NCBI RefSeq assembly: GCF_021869535.1
Contig: NW_026262668.1
Span: forward strand, 13,438,348 to 13,502,347
DNA: 64,000 nt
Direction of reading: 5' to 3'
Source of the DNA: Mytilus californianus
Lineage: Eukaryota > Mollusca > Bivalvia > Mytilida > Mytilidae
A model generated the notes under the pieces. That model made no database searches. It was not told where the DNA came from and worked only from the letters and a program-made list of their open reading frames with translations. Below are positions 35,801 to 45,272 of this stretch, in pieces. A program made the translations under genes and the position numbers. Each line of letters starts with the position of its first letter. The stretch's first letter is position 1.

Positions 35801-38476
35801 TGCTTTTTGTTACTCAACTTGTAAACTGTAATCACTCAAATGATAGTCGTATTTCCCTTTAAATTGAATACATTTTTAATTCCCATAGGTACACAGGTGT
35901 TTTGTAATTATTCCATTCAATAATTAACATAATTATGTTGTACTTGGTCCTTTCAAAAAGATTTGTGACAATTATAACAAAGATTGAAAGATAGCAATTA
36001 AAATGGAAAAAAAATGTTCAGGTTTTCTGAATAGCAGTACCCAAATTAAAATATGGCAGGACATTAAAAAATATTAAAGGAAGAGGCAGGGCGCCATACC
36101 CTTCTAAAAACCCTGTTAGAAACCCAAATTGTTGACTTCTAATTGGGTCTAGCTTACTGATATGTTGACTTGCTGTCTCTATCATATCATGGAATAAACT
36201 TTAAATTTTAACTTCACAGAAATCAATGTTTCTACAATATATGTTACATCTCATTTATTCACCATCTTCACTGAACATGTAAATGTAAAATCTCACTTTG
36301 AGTGATGAGGAAGCACTTCTTCCTGAAAAAATCGTCTGACATTTTCTCTGAACATGTCATGTTCTTCCGAAAATATTCTTCTGTTCCCAACGGCCATCAT
36401 GTTATCAGCCTGGGCAATTTCTGGACGAGATAAATTTCCAGTCCATCTGAAAAAGTATATAATCATTTTTCATCATGAGAGTTAAGATTCAGTATTAAAA
36501 AAAGTTATAGTTCTTTCAAAACACAATGCTGGCAAGAACTTTTTACTTATTTTGATGGCCGAATATATTTATTGTTGCTGTTTTATTTGTCTTTTCACAA
36601 ATCAGACATTTGATTTCTCTTTTTAATTGTTTCACATTTTGTCATGTCAAGCAGACTTACTATACAGTATGGGTTTTGCTCATAGCTGAAAGGACGTACA
36701 GTGACCTACAGTTGCTTACATCCACATCATTTGGACTTCGGTCAATAGATGTTTCATTGGCAATCATACAACATAAAAATATGTTTTTTTATGGTCACCA
36801 GACTAAACCTGAAATTTTTAAGTGAGAAAAATTGAGTTATCTTTCTTGGCATGAAATTTTTAAATGTAAATTAAATGTCAAATCGCATTGTAAGCTGGAA
36901 ATATTAAACCAGCTAGATACATGTACTAAATCAGTAGAAAAAATACTCAGAGAATTATTCAATTAAAAGAGACTAAACAATAATATGCAATCATCAAACC
37001 AGACTTTGCAAAATTGCATTTTTTGGTTAGACCAAGGACCGACAGGATGTCAACTTTTGCTGGTCTTTTAAAATATTTGGTGGTCCTTAATTTTTTCTAA
37101 TTTCTGTTTTTCTTCTTCATATATAAGGCCAAATAAAAGTATATGTGTGGTTCTAGTTACATCCTAAAGAAAAATAGGGTCGGTAGGTCGGCACTTTTTT
37201 TTGGATTGTCAAAATCCGGAAAAAGATTGTGTGTTCACCGAGTTGGATTCCAGTGTTATACACATTTCTTCCGGAAGTTTGCCGTTTTCTCTATGTTTGG
37301 TTGTAAAATAAACAGATATGTTACGTTTTTAGTGAATTTTGTTGCATTCTGTTAAGAATTTGTTGCATTTTAGCCATAGTGGATACTTCTAATGGAAATT
37401 CAGATGACAGAAGTCAGTGAATTTAATTATTGAAATTCACATTCCACAAAATGGGATCGTTCGAAAATTACACAAACTCATACAAGGACCAGGTTTCAAA
37501 ATATTCTTTAATAATCAGTTCAATCCAGATGCTAAATTATGTAAATTATGTTTATTTCAATTACTTTTTTTTGTATTATACATGCACATATTGTCAGATT
37601 TATATGTTATTCTTTGGCATTTACAAGATAACTACAATGTAAATTTTGGTAAATTCCACTCATATGCAACAACAAGTATTCTTTGATGTATTACTGAAGA
37701 AAAGAAGAACGTGTTTGAGGACAAGAACACCCCCACTCAAGCCTTGCAATTTTCCAAGTTAAAAAGGGGCATAACTCTAAATGACTCACTGCTAAAATTC
37801 GAACTTTGTCTGCGTGTTTTGTAGTTTTTAGCATAGTGTATGAGTGTCATAAAATTTGTTTGGATGAGGTTAATTTAAGTTAGAAAGTGGAATGAAAAAA
37901 TTTACAATTTTCCAACTTATAAAAGGGTATAACTCAAGAACGGTAAGTGACTCACTGCCCAAATTCCAACACTATCTGTGAAACGAAAAACGGGACAGAC
38001 GTAAAGACAGAGAGTCAAGGGTAACACTGCCTCCATTGCCCATGACAGGGGCATAAAAACCAAAGCTACCAATGACACCTTTGTGTGAAATTATCTGATT
38101 ATTTTTGTTATACAAGTCTTATGTAAAACAAAAATTTGGTGGCCTAAGTGAAAAGTTTTACAATTGTACAGTTATTTTATATCTTAAAAGAATAGTAAAA
38201 TACCATGTAAATGTTGACCTCCTTCATCATATCTTTATAAACATTTTATGTTCGATCAATGTTATTTTTTTGCGGATTTTTTGTTTCATGTGCGATACTG
38301 ATATTTGGACTTTAACCTGTGTTTGTTTATCAGAAAAATTTAGGCGTTAGTAGGATTAGCTGTAAAATTGACCTCTTCTGTTGGTTGGATAAACCTGTAG
38401 CAGAAATACATGAAGTCGTATTTAAGTTTTTCAAGACATGGGTCAAGTTTTGAGTCAATTTCCCCAGAGAAGTCAT
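26659..38476 (-). CDS. ACADL: ACADL, mitochondrial long-chain acyl-CoA dehydrogenase (complete, nine coding exons)
   Basis: This FAD flavoenzyme catalyses the first, alpha-beta dehydrogenation step of fatty-acid beta-oxidation in the mitochondrial matrix and passes electrons to ETF. Coding exons: 38476-38373, 36446-36297, 33611-33581, 33094-32988, 30766-30602, 30206-29975, 29372-29157, 28051-27924 and 26836-26659. All junctions are GT-AG and in phase, summing to 1311 nt and 436 residues, close to the ~430 of vertebrate ACADL. Residues 1-34 are Ser/Thr/Asn/Lys-rich without acids and look like a transit peptide. ACAD signature 1 (AMSEPGAGSDLQG) is at 178-190 and signature 2 (QMHGGWGYMWEYPIARAFVD) at 392-411. 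Glu298 in PQERLL aligns with the catalytic Glu of human LCAD, an LCAD/IVD-specific position. It ends GGSNEIMKELIARSIVSN. No defect is seen, so the gene is probably functional. Introns carry two minisatellites and an interspersed repeat. Confidence 0.97.
27924..28051 (-). CDS. ACADL: ACADL exon 8
   Basis: Encodes TMQHKLAELKTEISVGRAFM ... VMASMAKYW, C-terminal helical domain. Acceptor TTTCAG, donor ATATTG|GTAAGA; the Trp codon is split over the next junction. Confidence 0.96.
29157..29372 (-). CDS. ACADL: ACADL exon 7
   Basis: Exactly 72 codons, phase 0 both sides: DTAELFFEDIRLPKSALLGE ... QELPQERLLIGAMGLASCEF ... KAFGKTLSHLQ. It carries the probable catalytic Glu298 in PQERLL. Confidence 0.96.
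29655..29955 (-). repeat. Interspersed repeat, near full length (GCCAATGAGACAAC family)
   Basis: Runs AAGTCAGGAGCC ... GGGCCTTTTATACCTGAC ... GTTGAAGGTTGTTTGGTGAC ... CAATCATACTACATCTCC on the plus strand, the reverse of the family orientation used for other entries. It lies in ACADL intron 6, next to exon 6. A 61-codon frame over it is not a gene. Confidence 0.75.
29975..30206 (-). CDS. ACADL: ACADL exon 6
   Basis: Encodes the beta-sheet domain: DLQGIRTNAKQDGDDWILNG ... HGISLFLVEEGMKGF ... GFKAQ. Acceptor TTTTTCAG, donor GCTCAG|GTATAA. An interspersed repeat ends about 20 bases beyond the donor. Confidence 0.96.
30602..30766 (-). CDS. ACADL: ACADL exon 5
   Basis: Encodes MYVNCSGPGFTLHSDIV ... 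CIGAIAMSEPGAG, ending inside the Ser codon of ACAD signature 1. Acceptor TTTGCAG, donor GGAAG|GTAAAT. Confidence 0.95.
31861..32980. repeat. 70-bp minisatellite, 16 copies, in ACADL intron 4
   Basis: The unit begins GGAAAAGTATGAAACAACAT, continues GAGTATTGGCCTGTCATATC and ends TTGTATGATTGAT; the spacing is exactly 70 bp from 31861 to 32980. Variants (ACCCAACTC/ACCCTACTC, CATAATG/CATCATG) recur in neighbouring copies, so the array grew partly by multi-unit duplication. Its right end is at 32980, and exon 4 starts at 32988. Confidence 0.97.
32988..33094 (-). CDS. ACADL: ACADL exon 4
   Basis: Encodes VWEKAGANGLLGVNTPEKFG followed by a GG-rich loop and TAITWEEQ. The donor is GGAACA|GTAAGTC; the 70-bp minisatellite starts within eight bases of the exon edge on the intron side. 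Confidence 0.95.
33581..33611 (-). CDS. ACADL: ACADL exon 3 (31-nt micro-exon)
   Basis: Completes a Lys codon and then encodes WEKEGQLSRE, matching the WEKAGEVSRE block of mammalian LCAD. Acceptor TTATTCAG, donor GAGAG|GTTAGT. Confidence 0.92.
34725..35625. repeat. ~55-bp minisatellite in ACADL intron 2
   Basis: About 16 imperfect units of CCTCCAGTAACCACAAGCAT plus TCTTTGGTATGGTGCTATCA plus AGTATTATGAATAAG. Some units carry an extra ACAAAATGT, others lack the AGTATTATGA part, giving a mixed-length array. Confidence 0.93.
36297..36446 (-). CDS. ACADL: ACADL exon 2
   Basis: Encodes residues 35-84 (WTGNLSRPEIAQ ... FFQEEVLPHHS). GNRRIFSEEHDMFRENVR is the start of the ACAD N-terminal helical domain. 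Acceptor TTTTTCAG, donor TCAAA|GTGAGA, phase 2 to phase 2. Confidence 0.93.
36560..36785 (-). repeat. Interspersed repeat copy (GCCAATGAGACAAC family)
   Basis: Diverged copy read on the plus strand as GTCATGTCA...TATACAGTATGGGTTTTGCT ... GTGACCTACAGTTG ... TTCATTGGCAATCATACAAC. In ACADL intron 1. Confidence 0.65.
37695..38060. repeat. Interspersed repeat copy (GGCATAACTC family)
   Basis: Contains GGGGCATAACTCTAAATGAC, GCATAGTGTATGAGTGTCAT and a closing CAGGGGCATAAAAACC. In ACADL intron 1. Confidence 0.65.
38373..38476 (-). CDS. ACADL: ACADL exon 1
   Basis: Codons 1-34 plus two bases: the transit peptide. The donor AGAG|GTCAAT is weak but is the one that gives phase 2, needed by the next exon; a GTTTAT alternative upstream gives the wrong phase. 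An in-frame ATG at 38587 would add 37 residues with several acids, unlike a transit peptide, so the Met at 38476 is preferred. Confidence 0.75.
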
Positions 38477-38840
38477 CGTGTGTTCACCACGGCGTCTGTT
38501 GATCACTGTCAAGATTACGCTTGATTCTTGGTCATAAATTTCTTGGAAGATAAAAGTTGTGGCAAGATCAACGCTAGACAGTATCATTTTAGAAATATCT
38601 AATTTACAACAGTAAATCTTAAATAATAATGCACCACAACGAATTTAGTTTACACTACGAGATGTCCATAGTTGATAATGGGCTTATGTTACATCATTCA
38701 TGTCACCAAAGTTAGAAATTCAAAATACCAAGATTTCTTCATGTCGTCTAACCTATGATCTGACCAATTTCCTGACCGATAAACAAACATTAGCATTTTC
38801 TAGTTTTAGACATTAGTGCAACCCTCTCCACAATTTTAGA

Positions 38841-39195
38841 TTTGAACAAATTAGTTGCCTCATTTTTTAAAATTTTTTTCGAACCGACGCTTTTTCATTA
38901 AGATAGTTCTGAGATAGTTGTTAAAATCAGTTCGGTGGAATTTTAAAATGTCGTTTCACTTCACATTTCTTTATGGCTTGTATGCATATGCCTAGTTTTT
39001 TTACACAGTAACAATAAGCAATTGGAATCATGGATTTAAACACTTCCGAAGTTTCTCTTTCGGCGACCTCCCAACCTTTGAAAACCCATGGTGAGGCGAC
39101 ATTCATATGACATAAGATGATGTTTTATACAGACGACGTAATGAAAAAGCGTCGGTTCGAAAAAATAAAAAAATGAGGCAACTTATTTGTTCAAA
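38841..39195. mobile_element. MITE with ~60-bp inverted ends upstream of ACADL
   Basis: The left arm begins TTTGAACAAATTAGTTGCCT and includes CGAACCGACGCTTTTTCATTA; the right arm is its reverse complement with few differences (39137-39195). TTTTAGA stands immediately before the left arm (38834-38840) and three bases after the right arm (39199-39205), a possible target duplication. No open frame. It lies about 365 bp upstream of the ACADL start codon. Confidence 0.75.
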
Positions 39196-39269
39196 GGTTT
39201 TTAGACCAAACAAAGGATTCTTTCACAATAGGATTAATGTCATCAGAATATAATCTAATATTAAAGATA

Positions 39270-39640
39270 CAATATAGATTGAAATTTAATATTTAGTTCC
39301 AGAGGAAGTCTCCCCAAATCAGCTCTTGCACCTAAATTTGATGAAGTTTTTCTAACACCCAGTGTATATTTACAAAACTGTAGGTGTTACTTTTCTAAAC
39401 GTGTTTTATCAATGAAATAAAAAGGGTCCAATTGTTTTTCTGAATTATTTGCTCTCTTTTTGGCTCTAAAATATGTTATATAGGAATCCAAAAATGTTAC
39501 TTTTGAATTATATAAAGCTATAGGTTTAACTAATGAACCAAAGAGATTATTTGCGACTTTAACTGGTATATCATTCAATGAACTAGCATATGACTTCTTA
39601 GCAAAGAGAACTTTTCTTAGCTTTTTTGGTTAGATCTATA
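39270..39640 (-). pseudogene. LINE reverse-transcriptase C-terminal remnant
   Basis: Read on the minus strand, KSYASSLNDIPVKVANNLFG, LVKPIALYNSKV and DPFYFIDKTRLEK are followed after an in-frame TAA by HLQFCKYTLGVRKTSSNLGA and RADLGRLPLE. This order (LVKPIxLY, DKTxLEKLHLQFCKYxLGV, ELGRLPL) is the conserved C-terminal part of non-LTR retrotransposon ORF2 in molluscs. The stop replaces the expected Leu codon. The fragment is truncated at both ends and dead. Confidence 0.7.
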
Positions 39641-41542
39641 ATACTGTGAGAAAAAATTCCATTATTTTTACGCACTTAAATAACAGGGATGTGCTCCTAT
39701 AGCAAAATCTGTGGACCATGTAGATAATTAACTTAATTATTTTTAGCAAGAAAGGTAAAATAAACTACTCTATTAGTTCTTTTCATATCTTATTTGTTGC
39801 AAATTGTATATAAATAACCTGTTAAATGAAAATAACACTTTATAAATTTGGTTTGTATGAAATGTTTTTCTTGATTTGCCGTCATCAGTAACGCTCAACT
39901 CCCCCTTCCCCCCAAAAAAATAATAATGAAAGCCAAGGACGTATAACTACTGAATACGTGATGAATTCAGGGGCGGATCCAGGATTTTGGAAAGGGGGGC
40001 GTAGTATGTAAAATTCGCCGAGCGGAGCGATGCGAAAAAATTTTTTTGGACCTTTTTGGAGCTAAAAAACATAAAACAAGTGTTGAAAATGCACATTTTT
40101 AGTGATGGTTCCTAACGTGGGGTATGTATATTTTATAGTTAAAGTGTAAGCTTGGGTTGGACATTTTTGATGCCGCATTCTCCCCATTAATTGTCTATTA
40201 TAAAATGATTGAATGGATCTAAAGCTATGTACTAATATATTTGATGTGGGATTTGTCAGTAAAAAATGGACATGGAAAATTCTCGTTTGTTGTATGGTTA
40301 GTTAGCATAACCTCACAGATTACTTGATGTAAACATGATATACGGCTATTCAATGAAGTTTATAATACGACCGACACGAACAAAGACAAACAAGCAATTT
40401 TTATCCAAATGTTTGGTTGAAATGTTTCACGCAACAAGGGAAGTGAGGGGTTCCAAATCAACCAAAGGCTACGAATGAGTCTGAAAATCAAATGACAACG
40501 AAGTTGTGAATGACGGTCGACAAATGAAGACATAAAGGCCACACCCAACAGGCAGGTTGCAGTTGGGCCTTGAAAAAAGTATTCAGTATATTAGTTCGGC
40601 GAAACAGACGTTCCGGTCAGATATGGGATTTACATGCAACCCCCCCCCCTCCCCCCTCCCCAAAAAAAAAAATTACGCCCGTTTTTTATTCACCATGTTC
40701 ATTTAATGCTGATTAAATCTGTTGGATTTTTTTTTTCTTATAGCAAAAAAAGGGGACACGATAATTGTTTTCATTACAGATACGGCCAGCATTTTTGTTT
40801 TTTAAGGCTAAAATCAGGGTCAGAATTTTTTCTCTAAAATATCTCAGACTGCCCTATCAAATCAAATGGTCCGTACCTTAGACTTTAAATATATCTAGAG
40901 CTTACTGACTGGGGATCATTATTCAGCAATGTTATTAATTGGCTGGGGCGTGTGGGGTTAAATATATTTTCGTAGGTAAATAATATTGTCGTGAGAGTGT
41001 AATAGAGTATTACTAGCTGTCCACCAGTAGCATTATCGACCCTGATCTTAAAAAAAACTCTGTATAAATTTGGTGCGGCCGCGCTTTTACATTTGCATTA
41101 ATCAGGAACGCCCACAACCTAAAATTTGAAAGCCAAGGATGTATAACAACTATAAATACGTGAGTAGCAATAATACCAAGGTATACAAAGAACAATATAG
41201 CTAAATTGGGCAAGAATCTTTTATTTCAGAAAAGTATACCCTTTATTCATGTTAGTGCCAATTTCAAGTTTAATTCAAAATATCAACATTTCTAACTATC
41301 GAAATTGACTCCAAAGAACATTTTAGTGGTTATTTATTTTAGAAATGCCACTAATACGGGAACTGATCGATAACAACAATGATCTCTAAAAAGTGTTGGA
41401 TAACAGTTATTATTAAATAATATGTTTAAATCGGCCCCAACATACTAAATTCAGCATGACTAATCTAATATGGAATTCAAAAGATCAACTCATATTAATC
41501 ATACGTTTAATACGGCTGTTTGGACCGGTTGATAAGTTTTTA

Positions 41543-41690
41543 CATACGGATCAGCTGTATCCACTTCCTGTGATACGGACTGGTCATACGGACCAGCTGT
41601 AGCTACTTCCTGTCATACGGACTGGCCATACGGACCAGCTGTAGCTACTTCCTGTCATACTGACTAGCCAAACGGACCAGCCATATGGAC
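41543..41690. repeat. 42-bp tandem repeat, about 3.5 copies
   Basis: Unit CATACGGACCAGCTGTAGCT followed by ACTTCCTGTCATACGGACTGGC; the last copy is partial. Confidence 0.9.
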
Positions 41691-41870
41691 TGTTTTGATT
41701 ATTTAATAAAAGTGTTACGAACTTGCTGATTCTGTATTAGCCCTGTATTGATTCTCGGTCAGCTGTATTGGCCAATGGCTCTACAGCCCACGGGACCAAT
41801 ACATCAGACCTTGAAACATGTAGCAACCATTTTATAAGACTATCGGCAGACAGAACACATAAAAACGTAA

Positions 41871-42177
41871 GTAAAATAGTTACAACAAACAAGCTTTCGA
41901 TAGATTGTAACAAGTAAAGTAGTTACAACAAACAAGCTTTCGATAGATTTTAACAAGTAAAGTAGTTACAACAAACAAGCTTTCGATAGATTGTAACAAG
42001 TAAAGTAGTTACAACAAACAAGCTTTCGATAGATTGTAACAAGTAAAGTAGTTACAACAAACAAGCTTTCGATAGATTGTAACAAGAAAAGTAGTTACAA
42101 CAAACAAGCTTTCGACAGATTTTAACCAGTAAAGTAGTTACTACAAACAAGCTATCGATAGATTGTAACAAGTAAAA
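41871..42177. repeat. 43-bp tandem repeat, seven copies
   Basis: Unit TAGTTACAACAAACAAGCTT plus TCGATAGATTGTAACAAGTAAAG, at a strict 43-bp spacing from 41877; the last two copies are diverged. Confidence 0.95.
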
Positions 42178-42223
42178 ATATGCATAGAAAAACAAAGGAT
42201 ATGGGGTATCCATCATGACACAA

Positions 42224-42318
42224 CAATCTAATTAATTAGATTGCATGACACAAAATCAGTACATGCCCAGCAAATAACAAAAAAGAAGCAAAAGAACAGC
42301 GCTTTAAGTGCTGTTCTT
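42224..42318. other. Perfect 20-bp palindrome and a 9-bp stem hairpin
   Basis: CAATCTAATTAATTAGATTG (42224-42243) is its own reverse complement. At 42292-42318 AAGAACAGC pairs with GCTGTTCTT around a 9-base loop. Function unknown. Confidence 0.6.
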
Positions 42319-42704
42319 CATCTCAAAGTCACAATGAGGCTTTCAACATTCTGTTTGTTACAAATAGCATAACATTTAATGCATAAAAACATACAAACGA
42401 TATGACAATACACACCATATTTATGAAGAAAATTCTAGTATACATGTATATAACTTATACTTTAACTTAAATGTCCCTTTGCTATCTTTCGCCTCTCTTC
42501 TTACACTCAGTGGAATACTAAGTTGTCTTTTTCAGAAAATCAGATACAGATGCCAGGATTTCTCTAATATTAGTTTAAACGAATAAAGATATACAACATC
42601 ATAAGACGTCAACAATGTAAATAGGGTACTTTCGATTAACATTCAACATTGAAGTTACTTCCGTATTACGAATCTACAACAGACATATGTGTGAAAGTCT
42701 GAAA

Positions 42705-42781
42705 ATGGCGGGAAACAGTATAAACAGTAAAAGCACCATAGACGTCATCACAATTGATATAAGCAATAAAGCATTAGGAGG
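42705..42781 (+). CDS. Possible short first coding exon
   Basis: ATGGCGGGAAACAGTATAAAC starts 25 codons (MAGNSINSKSTIDVITIDIS...) ending GGA GG|GTAAAT in phase 2. It would splice in frame to an acceptor TTTCACTGTAG before 45263, which reads directly into the Fic frame. The upstream sequence has ACTTCCG, an ETS-like promoter motif. There is no homology evidence, so this is a proposal only. Confidence 0.25.
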
Positions 42782-43439
42782 GTAAATGTAGACTGTGACA
42801 AACTGCAACTGACTGATCAAAGTAAGTTTTTACATTAGACAGTATTCACGCTTGGCCACAAGCCCACCAGTCCATGCTTGTAACAGTACTATCGTGTCTG
42901 TAAGAATTTCAACTACAGGCCAATAGAACCTGTAACAAATTTTTAAAACATGAGCGCCGGGCCTGGATAGAAAATAGAAACACAATTTAATTGAAAAAAT
43001 AACCCTGTCGTTTTGTCCGATTTATACATGACCTTTACTTATTATAATATAACTTATTATAATGTAATAAATAATAAACAAAATTTAAAACAGCAAAGGA
43101 AAACAAAATTTCAAGGACAAAATAAAAATGATATAATAAATTCGGAAAACTAAGTATGCAGCTTTTTATATACATGCTCATCATGATAATTAAAGACGCA
43201 ATTATCTTCATTGGTCCAAAAACCGCCGACACAAGATTGTTACCATAATTCTCTGTCAAATCCCGTTGTATTTTTGAATATTGTAAAGCCTTGGTTAGTG
43301 TAAACAATATTTTATTATGGAATTAAATACATATTATACCATATAAATTCTCATTCACAAATAGGATTCAGAAAAAAAACAACAAATTAATCTGTCTCCT
43401 GAAATCCTTGGTTAGAAAATTTTCAGCGTTTAGTACGTT

Positions 43440-43903
43440 CTACCAAAGAGCTACTAGAAAATAATTGTGTTTAATAAATGTTCATCTCATCGACTCAAAA
43501 TTGAAACTGGGAGTTACTCTAAATTAGAAGTTTATCAAAGAATTTGTTCTAAATGCGATATAAAGTGGAAGATGAACTTCATTTTCTTATAGAATGTCTT
43601 GCATAATTTTACCCCTTAGATATGGTTAATAAATTTATTTGGTTATTAAACTTCGAGTCTTAATATTTTGAAACAACTTGGCTATTTTTTTTTATCAAAA
43701 CACCCGCCATGAGTAAACATTTATTATGTAATACTGTCGCACTGTTAGCAATATTTATAATGTCTATAGCTTTAGTATACTGTTTTGCTGTTCTGCTTTA
43801 TTGTATTTGTAATTGTAACTTTATATTGTCATATATGTATATGCACTTTGCCCCTTGAGGATACCTCTTATGGAAATAAAAGATATTCTATTCTATTCTG
43901 TTT
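43440..43903 (+). pseudogene. Degenerate LINE 3' end with TATTC tail
   Basis: Plus-strand RLKIETGSYSKLEVYQRICS KCDIK, then after a frameshift VEDELHFLIECLA: the Cys-containing C-terminal block common in non-LTR retrotransposon ORF2. It is followed about 290 bp later by GGAAATAAAAGATATTCTAT and further TATTC repeats, a typical LINE 3' tail. Several stops and a frameshift make it inactive. Confidence 0.65.
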
Positions 43904-45272
43904 GAGTATCATATGGCCTAAATCAGAAAAGGAAATAATGAACGACACTTTTTATTAAATAACGAAAGAGAGGAAATTTAAGAGATACCGTATAAATTAT
44001 AATTTCATCACGGTACGGCTTTAATCATTTAACCATTTTCAATACCCCTCCCCTTTTCTCCAACACAATCGAAAAGTTGGTTATGAATACATGTATATTC
44101 CGTGCATGGATTATATACACTGACACCAACTCTAGCTTACACCTTTTAACAATGAAATAGAATGTATCATAACCTTAGATATCACACCAAACGGGCAAAA
44201 AACATGCAACAACACGGCTAAAACGAAAGTGAGAAAAAAAATAGTTGCACAAAATATAACACAAGAAACTAAAGCTTGAGCAACAAAAAGCCTATTAAAA
44301 CTCGGACTGAATTTAGCTTCGGTTTCAGCGAATTACTGCTCAGTGTTTCCGTGGTCAGACTTAGGCAAGGAAGTGGAAATATCTTCGTCTTGACTGCCGA
44401 GTCTGTCCTTTTCATCATTGGAGACTTTAACGAAAGAAGTGCTAATTTTCCTTTGCATTTTTACTTATAGCTTAAGGCCTGAAGAAGACGGAATCAAAAG
44501 TTTAAACATGACGTTTTATGAAATCATATGAAGCTATATTTGCAAACTCTGCCTTTTAAGGGCTTATTGCTCTTAAGAAATATACGATATCATTCTTTGG
44601 ACTAAAATATCAGGCTTCGATTCATATTTTCTATTGTTTATCTAAATATTAATTAGATTAAGAACTCTGTAACCCCTTTCCGATTAATAGTTAATACAAT
44701 CGAGTGTATTTTTTTAAGATTAGTAAACAATGTGTACATAAGTTGACATATAGAACAACTGTTTTATAAAGTCTATACATAGAAGTGAAACTATATGCAG
44801 ATGTGTGCAAAAATTCGAAAAAAATGTTTGTTTTTATTTTTATTCATTTGAATTTTGCTTGTCCAAACGACGTGAGGCTCGAGCTTCCGAGCTTCCGCCT
44901 AGCTACGCCACTGCCTTGGGTTCAGAAACTTTTTTTTGTCAAGAAAATCCTAGTTAGAAACACCAGCATTCTGTCATGTTTCTATATTACTGCATAAATA
45001 AGAATCCAATGCACGTGAAGCTTTTAGTTTGAAATATATACATTATTAAACTTTGGATGTTACAGCATAGATACCTCTGTCATTTCTATCGTATGTTGCT
45101 TTTTAAAATAAACAATTAACTTGTTAGTGTTCAGGATCACCATTCAAGCAGTAACAACCATTTCCATCTCGATATATAGGTTCGCATTGATATTTTGCGA
45201 GGACTATTGTAATTTTGTACATTTTTGCGATTATAATGACATGTATTCTCGTTTCACTGTAGTTTTACAGAT

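Larger units (their letters stand above)
39640..42700. other. Gene-free stretch upstream of the Fic region
   Basis: Contains a degenerate element beginning CAGGGGCGGATCCAGGATTT near 39969 whose other end is not found, a pyrimidine tract of C and T at 40638-40662, two small tandem arrays (41543-41690 and 41871-42177) and a perfect palindrome at 42224. No gene could be supported. Confidence 0.6.

Noticed and set aside
38476..38587. ACADL start at the upstream in-frame ATG (38587)
   Set aside because: It would add 37 residues with several Asp/Glu, unlike a mitochondrial transit peptide; the Met at 38476 fits better.
39969..40670. Element starting CAGGGGCGGATCCAGG
   Set aside because: The start resembles a common invertebrate hAT end, but no matching inverted right end was found before the C/T tract; boundaries unsupported.
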